33,325 bases of DNA from a virus: the IMG/VR virus record IMGVR_UViG_3300027770_000166, positions 1 through 33,325 of that record, one strand, 5' to 3'. The translations under genes and the position numbers were made by a program. Below the pieces are notes generated by a model. It made no database searches and had not been told where the DNA came from. It saw nothing but the letters and a program-made list of their open reading frames with translations. Positions 1 through 6,201 of this stretch are shown piece by piece (position 1 is the stretch's first letter; the number at the start of each line of letters is the position of its first letter).

Positions 1-47
1 AAAAAGAAAGAAAAGGAAAGGAAAGAAAAGGAAAGCGAAATAGAGAT
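1..47. repeat. Terminal direct repeat: left copy of contig-end overlap
   Basis: These 47 bases match 33279-33325 with one difference (A at 5, G at 33283). The sequence is purine-only for its first 35 bases. A coding frame runs through both copies in the same register, so the two ends join into one gene. This is the signature of a circular or circularly permuted molecule cut open at an arbitrary point inside a gene. True packaged terminal repeats normally do not interrupt a gene this way. The repeat contains two 15-bp tandem units, so the unit count at the join is not certain. Confidence 0.9.
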
Positions 48-468
48 TCCTGAAATTCAAAAACCTAAAAAGAAAAAACCGGAAACGAATATAATTAACA
101 CCGGATTATTTACTGGCGACAAAACAACCGACTTAGAAGAACTTCCAACTTCTGACGCGGCAAGAAATGTCTTAACGCTTATGAACACCGTGTTATTTAC
201 TCGATTCGGTGCGACAGAAAAAAACCTAAGATTTGTGAACGGTCGCTTAAGCGAAGGTTTCAAGCTTGAAGATTTCAAAAAAGTCTTTGAAGTTAAGCGA
301 AACGAATGGGATGGCACCGATATGGCCAAATATCTGCGCCCTAGCACGCTTTTGGGTACGAAGTTTGATGAATACCTATCCCAAGCCGAAAACGCTTTAA
401 AACCGAAGCTAGACCCCTTAGACGAGTTCTTCCAAAAATACGCACCAAGCACTGAGATGGGGGCATAA
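1..468 (+). CDS. Phage replication protein, C-terminal part (start lies at 32922 across the contig join)
   Basis: This is the C-terminal part of a replisome-organiser-like protein. The frame is open from base 1 and continues the gene that starts at 32922; joined, the product is about 274 aa. The last 90 residues match the conserved phage C-terminal domain (Phg_2220_C, PF09524): NGRLSEGFKLEDFKKV, then a Trp-containing helix and KYLRPSTLLGTKFDEYL. A Lys/Glu/Arg-rich linker precedes this domain. In other phages the domain is fused to winged-helix DNA-binding or DnaD-like N-terminal regions and is found next to helicases or helicase loaders. The stop codon overlaps the start of the downstream ATPase by one base, which suggests coupled translation. 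Confidence 0.85.
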   Translation, partial: KKKEKERKEKESEIEIPEIQKPKKKKPETNIINTGLFTGDKTTDLEELPTSDAARNVLTLMNTVLFTRFGATEKNLRFVNGRLSEGFKLEDFKKVFEVKRNEWDGTDMAKYLRPSTLLGTKFDEYLSQAENALKPKLDPLDEFFQKYAPSTEMGA

Positions 469-1265
469 TGACGCTATACTTCACAAAAGAAGAACAGGAT
501 TCTTTCTCCGCTGCGTTAAAAGAAGTCCACTTTAAAAGTAAGCTCGGATTTATTAATTCAACTAATGGATTTCGGCGCGGCAACATGCACCTTTTTATCG
601 CTGGATCAGGGCAAGGTAAATCAACCCTCGTTAGAACCATTCTGAGAGATCTTGTTTTTGATAAAGAAAACAATCCTATTATTTGTGTTTGGTTATCAGA
701 AGAAACGATTCAAGAATATCGATCAATGTTTTCCGCAGGCGTACCAAGCGATGAGAAACTTCTCTGCACCAACGCACAATCGGAACAGGATAAGCAAGAC
801 ATTAACGAAATATATTTCTTTGAATGGATTGACATGCTTCGCCCTGACGTTTTGATTTATGACAATATTACTACAAGCAAATTTTACGAAGGCCATACAC
901 CTAAAGACCAGGCGCGATTTGCTTCTAAGTTAAAACATGCGCTCAAAAAGAATAATTGTGTTGGCGTTATTATGGCCCACGCTGACTCACAACAATCAAA
1001 TCAAAAAGGCGGCTTACTTGACATGAACAATATTCGAGGCGCGAAAACTATTGTTAACCTTACCGAGTTTGCTTACATGTTCCAAACCTTTAAAGCTGAC
1101 AAGCGTGTTCATTCAATCCTTAGGATAGCAAAAAGCCGATCTCAGGAAATTGTGCATGATACTTATTTGCTTAATTATAACCCATTAACTAAGTCTTACC
1201 CTACTGATACAGCCATTCCATTTTCTCAATTTAAAGAGGCTTATGAAAAAAGAAACAAGCTCTAA
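468..1265 (+). CDS. RecA-fold ATPase, DnaB/RepA-like replicative helicase
   Basis: A 265-aa P-loop ATPase. Walker A is GSGQGKST (residues 46-53). Walker B is the hydrophobic strand ending in YDN (about 126-133). A strand with MAHAD (169-173) and an IRGAK segment (189-193) occupy the places of the sensor and DNA-loop motifs in SF4 (DnaB/RadA-type) proteins. It lacks a DnaB N-terminal domain, so it resembles compact RepA-like helicases. The ATG overlaps the stop of the replication protein gene (ATAATG), so the two probably work as initiator and helicase. A RadA-like recombination ATPase is the main alternative; the neighbour favours replication. Confidence 0.75.
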   Translation: MTLYFTKEEQDSFSAALKEVHFKSKLGFINSTNGFRRGNMHLFIAGSGQGKSTLVRTILRDLVFDKENNPIICVWLSEETIQEYRSMFSAGVPSDEKLLCTNAQSEQDKQDINEIYFFEWIDMLRPDVLIYDNITTSKFYEGHTPKDQARFASKLKHALKKNNCVGVIMAHADSQQSNQKGGLLDMNNIRGAKTIVNLTEFAYMFQTFKADKRVHSILRIAKSRSQEIVHDTYLLNYNPLTKSYPTDTAIPFSQFKEAYEKRNKL

Positions 1266-1569
1266 ATATCAACAATGGCATAGCGATATCGGAAACGATG
1301 AAAACGAATGGGAGAATTTTGTGAAAGATTTCTACAAAGAAGAATGGGACAAAATAGATGGCAATGAAAAGGCGGTTTGTATGACGTACGAAACACAATT
1401 AAAAAAACCAGAAATGCCAAGTGCGAAACTAATAAAAGTAATTAATGAGATACAAGGCAAGTATCCAGATTTGTGTATTAGTTATTCGCCGAAAAAGAAA
1501 GAGGCCATCAAACCCATTAATTTTATGACTCAAGATTTCTCAGGCCTTTTACCAAGCGAGACAAAATGA
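1243..1569 (+). CDS. Hypothetical protein, 108 aa, acidic N-terminal half
   Basis: No family is recognised. The gene overlaps the last 23 bases of the ATPase gene and has GAGG just upstream of its ATG, so it is translated as part of the same operon. The N-terminal half is rich in Trp, Glu and Asp; the C-terminal half is Lys-rich. No cysteine pairs, membrane segment or signal peptide are seen. Its place directly after the helicase could fit a helicase accessory or loader role, but this rests on position only. Confidence 0.7.
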   Translation: MKKETSSKYQQWHSDIGNDENEWENFVKDFYKEEWDKIDGNEKAVCMTYETQLKKPEMPSAKLIKVINEIQGKYPDLCISYSPKKKEAIKPINFMTQDFSGLLPSETK

Positions 1570-1805
1570 ATGAATTAGATTTCCCTGATTATAATTTAAA
1601 CTTTATCGAGCGCGAGACTGGCAAAGTTTTTAAGGGTAAGCGATTAACCAACGACCAGTACGGAATCTTAATTGATCCTACTATCGGACTTAAAGAATAT
1701 TTCTCGGGTTTCAAATTTAAGAAACGTTTTAAAAGTGCTGTAAGTAATCGCAGGTTTTACAACTCCTCGGTAAGTAAATGTAAAACTATTTATCATTTTC
1801 AATAA
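1566..1805 (+). CDS. Small hypothetical protein, 79 aa, possible paralogue of the next gene
   Basis: A 79-aa basic protein whose ATG overlaps the stop of the preceding gene (ACAAAATGAATG context). Aligned by eye with the 77-aa product of 1858-2091, both show an acidic/aromatic start ending in an NL pair (DYNL / DFNL), a central strand ending in ID, then Gly, aromatics and a Lys-rich segment ending VSN(R/K)R. They may be tandem diverged copies. Near its 3' end the DNA carries two GTAAGTAA copies (1740, 1770) and an inverted repeat GTTTTACA/TGTAAAAC (1754-1786). Function unknown. Confidence 0.6.
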   Translation: MNELDFPDYNLNFIERETGKVFKGKRLTNDQYGILIDPTIGLKEYFSGFKFKKRFKSAVSNRRFYNSSVSKCKTIYHFQ

Positions 1806-1857
1806 GAAAAAACCTTACTCTTCTTGATATGTAAAAAACATTTTCAAGGATTAAAGA

Positions 1858-2091
1858 ATGATTAAACTCGAAGACTTTAATTTGATTTACCTAAGGAAAG
1901 AAGACAGTAGAAAGTATCTGGTTAGACATGTAACCAAATATGACTCAGTTATTATTGATTCTGTAACTGGCGATGTTTTTAGAGTGACATGGTATTTTTT
2001 AACCAAGCTTTACAAAAGAGACAAGGTCTCAAATAAGCGAAATAAAAAACGACCACGGTTTATAAACTTTGGTCGAAAAAGATGCGCGTAA
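1858..2091 (+). CDS. Small basic hypothetical protein, 77 aa
   Basis: The gene starts at an ATG preceded by AAGGA at a normal distance. The product is strongly basic at its C terminus (KRNKKRPR), which could bind nucleic acid. It resembles the preceding 79-aa protein in length and motif order, suggesting a duplication. The last codons overlap a 26-bp palindrome at 2050-2075. No recognised domain. It lies in the early rightward operon, between replication and methylase genes. Confidence 0.6.
   Translation: MIKLEDFNLIYLRKEDSRKYLVRHVTKYDSVIIDSVTGDVFRVTWYFLTKLYKRDKVSNKRNKKRPRFINFGRKRCA
2050..2075. repeat. 26-bp imperfect palindrome
   Basis: CGACCA (2050-2055) pairs with TGGTCG (2070-2075). The centre is the perfect 10-bp palindrome GTTTATAAAC (2058-2067). 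Both are concentric at 2062.5, with only two non-pairing positions on each side. It overlaps the 3' end of the 77-aa gene, and a second hairpin follows 60 bp later. A protein operator, a replication-origin element or an RNA hairpin are all possible; nothing decides between them. Confidence 0.6.
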
Positions 2092-2133
2092 AAAAAGTCG
2101 TAACCACTTTAACGAGTGCAGGAAAAATATGTA

Positions 2134-2157
2134 GATCCAGCTTGCGACGGCTGGATC
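2134..2157 (+). promoter_or_regulatory. 8-bp perfect hairpin in leader of the small membrane protein gene
   Basis: GATCCAGC (2134-2141), an 8-base loop, then GCTGGATC (2150-2157), followed by ATTTTAA. It lies between the stop of the 77-aa gene and the likely start at 2172. Just upstream is AGGA with an ATG followed directly by TAG (2129-2134), a start-stop unit. The hairpin with a short T run could be a weak terminator or attenuator for the genes downstream. Confidence 0.45.
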
Positions 2158-2171
2158 ATTTTAAGGGATTT

Positions 2172-2351
2172 ATGCTAAAGCGCCTCGAAGATAACTTTGT
2201 TTTAATTTACTGCTTTATTTTATTCAATTTGGCGTTTTTGTTTCTTGGTTCAGAAATATCAACCATACAGCATGATGCGGAATTAAGACAAGCGCAACAT
2301 ACAGTTGAAAAATGCCAAGTGTTAATAACTCGAGGAGAAATGTACAAATGA
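2172..2351 (+). CDS. Small single-span membrane protein, 59 aa
   Basis: I choose the ATG at 2172, which has AAGGGA just upstream, over an upstream in-frame ATG at 2082. The longer form would translate through the 2134-2157 hairpin and lacks a convincing ribosome site. The product has a basic N terminus, one hydrophobic span (about residues 9-27, rich in Phe/Leu/Ile) and a helical, partly charged C-terminal tail of about 30 residues. This resembles small holin- or spanin-like or exclusion proteins, but its place in the early operon argues against a late lysis role. Function unknown. Confidence 0.55.
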   Translation: MLKRLEDNFVLIYCFILFNLAFLFLGSEISTIQHDAELRQAQHTVEKCQVLITRGEMYK

Positions 2352-2947
2352 AAGTCCTAATTTCTTGCGAATATTCAGGAACCGTAAGGGACGAATTTAT
2401 TAAACTCGGTCATGACGCTATTTCTTGTGACTTGTTGCCATCGGATAAACCTGGTCCGCATTATCAGGGAGACGTTTTTGATATTATTAATCAAGGATAT
2501 GATCTCATGATCGCTCACCCTCCTTGCACTTACTTAGCTAATTCGGGAGTAGCTTGGCTACATAAAGACATTAAACGTTGGCCCATGCTTTTTGAGGGTG
2601 CCGAGTTTTTTAAAAAGCTGCTTAACGCAAACATTCCAAAAATAGCGATTGAGAACCCGATCATGCACAAATACGCCAGATCAATTATCGGAGTCGATAA
2701 AAATCAAATCGTCCAACCCTGGCAGTTTGGACACGCTGAAAGTAAGGCTACTTGCTTCTGGTTAAAAGGGCTTAAACCATTAATGGAAACTAATAATGTG
2801 AAAGAAGAGTTTTTGAAAAGAGACAAGAGGGATGCTCAAAGGCTTCACTATCTTCCCCCTAGTCCTGATCGATGGAAGCTTAGATCAACAACGTTTCAAG
2901 GTATTGCCGAAGCTATGGCGCAACAATGGGGTATGTATGAGATTTGA
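2348..2947 (+). CDS. C5-cytosine DNA methyltransferase-like protein
   Basis: A 199-aa protein from the ATG at 2348, downstream of GAGGAG. It carries C5-methyltransferase landmarks in order: an AdoMet-binding start (SCEYSGTVRDEF, about 6-17), motif IV with the catalytic Pro-Pro-Cys (HPPC, 57-60), a motif-VI-like ENP (102-104), and a motif-VIII-like segment with CFWLKGL (136-142). It is much shorter than bacterial enzymes (300-400 aa) and has little room for a target-recognition domain, as in other compact phage members. A likely role is protection of phage DNA from restriction; activity is not assured. The stop overlaps the next gene. Confidence 0.75.
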   Translation: MKVLISCEYSGTVRDEFIKLGHDAISCDLLPSDKPGPHYQGDVFDIINQGYDLMIAHPPCTYLANSGVAWLHKDIKRWPMLFEGAEFFKKLLNANIPKIAIENPIMHKYARSIIGVDKNQIVQPWQFGHAESKATCFWLKGLKPLMETNNVKEEFLKRDKRDAQRLHYLPPSPDRWKLRSTTFQGIAEAMAQQWGMYEI

Positions 2948-3371
2948 AATTTTTATTAATGATCCAATAATTCATAAAGCTGCGAATATTGTCGAAACAC
3001 ATTACAAGGATCAGGCTTTTTTAAATATCTTATGCGGAGTTGAGAGGTTTAATTTTACTTACCATTCAGGCGTTCATGTTGCTGCCAATATAGCATCCTC
3101 AGAATTAAAAATACAGATTAAGCCTTATACATCTTTGTCTCCCTGGTCCAAGGTAATTGGCTATGCCACAGATAACACAATCTACATCAACACAAGAAAG
3201 CTTGATCTGCCTCTAAAAGATAGAATCGAGAACATCAGGCATGAGATTTTTCATCTACAAGACTACTCACACAAGGGGAATAGAGTCACTGAGTTTAACT
3301 TGAGGACTGTGCCGTACTTGGGCGCGAGTTTGTTTGTTAAGTATTTAAAATCGATTGGAGTAATAGAATAA
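2937..3371 (+). CDS. Small HExxH zinc-metallopeptidase-like protein, 144 aa
   Basis: Start taken at the ATG at 2937, which overlaps the end of the methyltransferase gene by 11 bases. Near the C terminus is HEIFHLQDYSH (102-112). This supplies HExxH plus a third histidine at the metzincin spacing, HExxHxxGxxH, with Asp in place of Gly. No signal peptide is seen, so it would act in the cytoplasm. The family is not recognised and the zinc ligands are read from the motif alone. It could process a phage or host protein. It is one of two HExxH proteins in the genome (the other at 6198-6497). Confidence 0.6.
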   Translation: MRFEIFINDPIIHKAANIVETHYKDQAFLNILCGVERFNFTYHSGVHVAANIASSELKIQIKPYTSLSPWSKVIGYATDNTIYINTRKLDLPLKDRIENIRHEIFHLQDYSHKGNRVTEFNLRTVPYLGASLFVKYLKSIGVIE

Positions 3372-3435
3372 CGAACTAATCAAAACAACGAACTTCCTGG
3401 TAATCCCAGACAGTTCAAATAACAAAGGGAAATGT

Positions 3436-3609
3436 ATGGTTACACGCTGGATTAATGAAAAAAAGTACAAGAACAAAGAATTTAAAGGTTCTTATGAGCG
3501 CAAAAAAAATGGGCAGCGTATTTTTAACCTTGCCTTTAAAGACATTGAAATAAGCTTTGAGGGATACGGACAAGCGAAAAAGCTTGGCTGGATTTTAATT
3601 AAAAAATAA
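3436..3609 (+). CDS. Small basic hypothetical protein, 57 aa
   Basis: An ATG at 3436 follows AAAGGGAA at good spacing, and the frame runs 57 codons to TAA. The product is Lys-rich with regular aromatic residues (starts MVTRWINEKKYKNKEF, ends WILIKK) and looks like a compact beta-rich small protein. It fills most of the gap between the metallopeptidase-like and integrase genes. No family recognised. Confidence 0.55.
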   Translation: MVTRWINEKKYKNKEFKGSYERKKNGQRIFNLAFKDIEISFEGYGQAKKLGWILIKK

Positions 3610-3717
3610 AAAAAGCCCGTGAGTATTTTGAGAGTAAATAAATAACGCACTAACTAAACAAGTTAACGAAATATTATTAACGGAATAAAGCGCGACATTA
3701 CGCGCAAGGCTATTGCT
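3610..3717 (+). promoter_or_regulatory. Integrase leader with a hairpin touching the ribosome site
   Basis: This 108-base stretch is non-coding. At 3690-3705 GCGCG, a 6-base loop and CGCGC form a GC-only stem. AAGG (3706-3709), the probable ribosome site for the TTG start at 3718, follows immediately. Such a stem could limit integrase translation or be an operator half-pair. At 3641 a segment ATAACGCACTAAC resembles ATAACGAACTAAT at 3368, upstream of the preceding small gene; both sit 65-77 bases before a start codon. Confidence 0.4.
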
Positions 3718-4983
3718 TTGTTAAAATGGAAAGTATTAAATTCAATGCCAATATCAAAACTTTGCAAAGGTGCAATTTTGTCGGCGCGTATTTATGCAGA
3801 CGTTAAAGGCAATAAGTGTAAGTGCGGAGGCTCTTTCTCTAAGCGCGAGCCTTACGGTAAAGATGGTTTAATCATTCTGCCAATATGCTCTCTTTGTGGT
3901 GAAGATCCTATTCTTTATGTAATCGATGCGACCGCTAAAGACGAAAATGGCGGTAAGGTTCAAGTCAGAATTAGAAACACGAAAGATAGCGAGCGGTTAG
4001 AATCAAGGGAAAACGTTTCCTATATTATTAAAGTTATTCAGCGCGAAATCTTGGAAGGGACTTTTAATATTCGGCATTACGACTCTGAAAAATCAAAAGA
4101 ATCATTCATTTTTAAAAACTACGTCATTGAATATATCGCTCACCATGAAAGACGCTTGAAACGCGGAGACATTACGCCGAAAGGATTAATGGATAAAAAG
4201 GGATTGATTAAAAGAGAACTTCTTCCTTATTTTGGCAAAATGGAACTATTTAGAATTAACGCCGCGACTATTCGCAAGTTTCAAGAAAGCTATACGGATA
4301 AGTTCAGGACTAGAGATTTAGCACTTGGGGAGCTTAAAGCATTGCTCAATCAAGCACAAAGGGACGAGCTTTTAAAGTCAGTTCCAAAATTTGAGCCAAT
4401 CCCAAGATCAAAACAGCGCGATGAAATCATTCCTTTCGCTCTTGCCATAAAAACCGTCGAGACAATCACGAAGAAAATCTTTAGAGACATGTATACCATC
4501 ATGCTTGAATATCCGATCAGGCCCGGAGAACTTCGCGCTTTAACGTGGAAAAATGTTAATTTTACGACTGGCGAATTTACTATCAACCAACACTTCTCGG
4601 ATAATGTTTTGATCGACGGAAGAAAATCAATTAAAAAAGGCAAAAAGCAAGCCTCTTTAAAGTTTAGTATCTCAAAAGAAGCGCGAGAAATCTTTTTAAG
4701 ATATAGGACCGCCGACATTGTTTCACTAAGTTCTTTTGTGTTCTTGTCTAATCAAGGGAATGTCGTTTCAGGGGATTCATTATGGGAATCTTGGAAAGTG
4801 GCAAGGGACAAGCTCGGTCATAAATATGCGCCTTATGAGTGTCGCCACGCCGCCGCCTCCGCTCTTTATGTTAAGACTGGCCACGACATACTTAGAACCA
4901 AAGAAGTGGGCGGTTGGACTAATACAAGCACGCTCGAAATCTATGCCAGAGATCAGTCAGACAATTCGGACCTGTTTCAATAA
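3718..4983 (+). CDS. int: Tyrosine-family site-specific integrase with N-terminal zinc-ribbon-like segment
   Basis: Integrates and excises the phage at the tRNA-type attachment site at 5780. With the TTG start (AAGG 8 bases upstream) it is 421 aa; an ATG at 3745 is the alternative. The C-terminal catalytic domain shows Arg268 (RPGEL), a Lys-rich beta segment near 306-310, Arg376 in YECRHAAAS, Trp400 in GGW in place of the usual His, and nucleophile Tyr409. The first His of HxxR is replaced by Tyr373. Residues 34-60 hold CKC and CSLC, a four-cysteine ribbon probably used for arm-site binding. A core-binding helical domain spans about 130-225. Confidence 0.93.
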   Translation: MLKWKVLNSMPISKLCKGAILSARIYADVKGNKCKCGGSFSKREPYGKDGLIILPICSLCGEDPILYVIDATAKDENGGKVQVRIRNTKDSERLESRENVSYIIKVIQREILEGTFNIRHYDSEKSKESFIFKNYVIEYIAHHERRLKRGDITPKGLMDKKGLIKRELLPYFGKMELFRINAATIRKFQESYTDKFRTRDLALGELKALLNQAQRDELLKSVPKFEPIPRSKQRDEIIPFALAIKTVETITKKIFRDMYTIMLEYPIRPGELRALTWKNVNFTTGEFTINQHFSDNVLIDGRKSIKKGKKQASLKFSISKEAREIFLRYRTADIVSLSSFVFLSNQGNVVSGDSLWESWKVARDKLGHKYAPYECRHAAASALYVKTGHDILRTKEVGGWTNTSTLEIYARDQSDNSDLFQ

Positions 4984-4999
4984 CATCGCTCCCCAGAAG

Positions 5000-5024
5000 T
5001 TGACATTCACGTTTTCGCGACTCT
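5000..5024 (+). promoter_or_regulatory. Promoter-like element before the methyltransferase, weak relative of the late element
   Basis: TTGACA (5000-5005) is followed after 12 bases (ending TTTTCG) by CGACTCT. The late element on the other strand is TTGACA-N12-GGATTCC. The -35 and spacing agree, but the second half matches at only four of seven positions. A start about 35 bases from the -35 would lie near 5034, only a few bases before the ATG at 5040. That fits the lack of a clear ribosome site there. Confidence 0.4.
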
Positions 5025-5039
5025 AAGTTTTAATTACCT

Positions 5040-5699
5040 ATGATTAAAATTAATTTAATGAAAGGCGATTGCCTTGCCTTGATAAAAACGGTTCCAGATC
5101 TTTCCATTGACTCTGTTGTTACCGACCCTCCTTACGGCATGGACTATCAGAGCGCCTGGCGCTCTGAGGAAAAACGATTTAAAAAGATTGCGAACGATAA
5201 AAAGCCTTTTATTTGGTTTTTACATGACGCCTTTAGGGTTTTAAAGGATGGCGGATCTTTGATTTGTTTTAGTGATTGGAAAAATCAAGAAGCTTGGAAG
5301 CAGGCTATTGAGTGGGCCGGATTTACCGTTAAATCTCAAGTGATTTGGAATCGTGAGCATCATGGAATGGGCGACCTTGCCGGATCATTTGCACCTATGC
5401 ATGACATTATCTGGTTTGCGGTTAAAGGTAATTATAAGCTTCCCGGTAAAAGGCCCAAGTCGGTAATATCTTCTAAGCGGATCGGTGGCGACAAACTCGT
5501 GCATCCAAACGAGAAACCAATTGACCTCATGGAAGAGTTGATTAAGTCCGTAACACCAGAAAACGGCTCTGTCCTTGACCCTTTTTTAGGTTCCGGCGCG
5601 ACCGGAATAGCTGCAGTAAAAAACGGCTTCAGCTTTACCGGATTTGAGAAAAGTGAAGAGTATTTTGAACTTGCCAAGAATCGTATCGAAAAGGCTTAG
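5040..5699 (+). CDS. DNA N6-adenine/N4-cytosine methyltransferase (beta-type)
   Basis: A 219-aa AdoMet-dependent DNA methyltransferase. Catalytic motif IV DPPYG is at 29-33. HPNEKP (155-160) precedes motif I, LDPFLGSGAT (179-188). This motif order (IV before I) is the beta class, PF01555. DPPY suits adenine N6 or, less often, cytosine N4 methylation. No restriction partner is nearby, so it is an orphan, probably for anti-restriction or regulation. It is the last gene of the rightward arm and sits between integrase and attachment site. No clear Shine-Dalgarno sequence is seen; its end overlaps the first integrase arm-type repeat. Confidence 0.88.
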   Translation: MIKINLMKGDCLALIKTVPDLSIDSVVTDPPYGMDYQSAWRSEEKRFKKIANDKKPFIWFLHDAFRVLKDGGSLICFSDWKNQEAWKQAIEWAGFTVKSQVIWNREHHGMGDLAGSFAPMHDIIWFAVKGNYKLPGKRPKSVISSKRIGGDKLVHPNEKPIDLMEELIKSVTPENGSVLDPFLGSGATGIAAVKNGFSFTGFEKSEEYFELAKNRIEKA

Positions 5700-5735
5700 T
5701 CGTGTACTTTCCGTGTACCTATTTTAAGCCGTTTT
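5693..5735 (+). terminator. Possible weak terminator of the rightward arm
   Basis: GGCTTA (5693-5698) can pair with TAAGCC (5725-5730), and GTTTTT follows. The loop is long (26 bases) and contains two integrase arm-type repeats. It is the only terminator-like candidate between the converging arms, but it is weak, and the pairing could be coincidental. Confidence 0.25.
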
Positions 5736-5884
5736 TGGCGAAAAAAAGAAGTTAACTTGCTGAATTTATTATTATTTAATGGTGCCCAGAACTGGACTTG
5801 AACTAGAACGCCAGTCTTTTAAGTGGTTAAAAAAACACGTAAATAGAGGCTGAATTTCTGAAGTCGTGTGCTTGTCGTGTATTT
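5699..5884. other. attP: Phage attachment site attP with tRNA 3'-end core and arm-type repeats
   Basis: On the - strand, bases 5807-5780 read as the 3' end of a tRNA: a T-loop TTCAAGT closed by CCAGT, acceptor strand TCTGGGC, discriminator A and CCA. No complete tRNA is present, and the 5' side of the T-stem is partly mispaired, so this is a tRNA-derived crossover core and not a gene. CGTGTAC-type heptamers flank it in tandem pairs with an 11-bp period: 5701 and 5712 on the left, 5865 and 5876 on the right, about 60 bp from the core on each side. A single inverted CGTGT lies at 5835-5839. This matches integrase arm sites. Confidence 0.8.
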
Positions 5885-5890
5885 CTGACT

Positions 5891-5938
5891 GTAAAAATAT
5901 AGAATTTATTCGAACTTTATACGGTAAAAATATAGAAT
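5891..5938. repeat. Pair of 15-bp direct repeats beside attP
   Basis: GTAAAAATATAGAAT occurs at 5891-5905 and again at 5924-5938, a period of 33 bp (about three helical turns). The sequence is AT-rich and non-coding. It could bind an excisionase or a host bending protein, or carry promoter elements. No coding feature explains it. Confidence 0.6.
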
Positions 5939-5967
5939 ATATCCTCGCCAATAAGTTACATATCCCG

Positions 5968-6201
5968 TCACTTACCGTCTTGATCTTGGTCTTTATCAAC
6001 CACTTTTAAGCGGTCACGGTTCATGTGGATAAAGCGATCATAACAAAGCCTTGCCTGGTAATCGTTAACCCTCGCCTCTTTCAGGTCATACCAAAAAACC
6101 GCTTTGGCCTCATTGATTCTGTCTTGCATTAAGTAGTTTTTTCTTAATTCCTCGTCGCCACAATCAAGCCATCTATTAAGATAAATGACTTGCGCGGTCA
6201 T
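5968..6201 (-). CDS. Hypothetical protein, 77 aa
   Basis: Last gene of the leftward arm. The ATG at 6201 overlaps the stop of the upstream HExxH gene (ATGA) and has AAGG five bases upstream, so it is preferred over an earlier in-frame ATG at 6225. The product is helical and charged, with several Tyr/Arg residues, and ends in an Asp/Gln-rich tail. No family recognised. Its position after the lysis genes marks it as accessory. Confidence 0.6.
   Translation of the reverse strand: MTAQVIYLNRWLDCGDEELRKNYLMQDRINEAKAVFWYDLKEARVNDYQARLCYDRFIHMNRDRLKVVDKDQDQDGK

Noticed and set aside
2082-2171. N-terminal extension of the small membrane protein
   Set aside because: It would translate through a perfect hairpin and has no ribosome site; the ATG at 2172 has AAGGGA.
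5780-5830. A tRNA gene on the - strand
   Set aside because: Only the 3' portion (T-loop, acceptor strand, CCA) is present. The 5' half, D-arm and a paired anticodon stem are missing, and the T-stem is mispaired, so it is an attachment-site remnant.
5772-5999. 75-codon open frame on the - strand
   Set aside because: It covers attP and the AT-rich repeats, lacks a ribosome site and overlaps the end of the 77-aa gene; chance frame.
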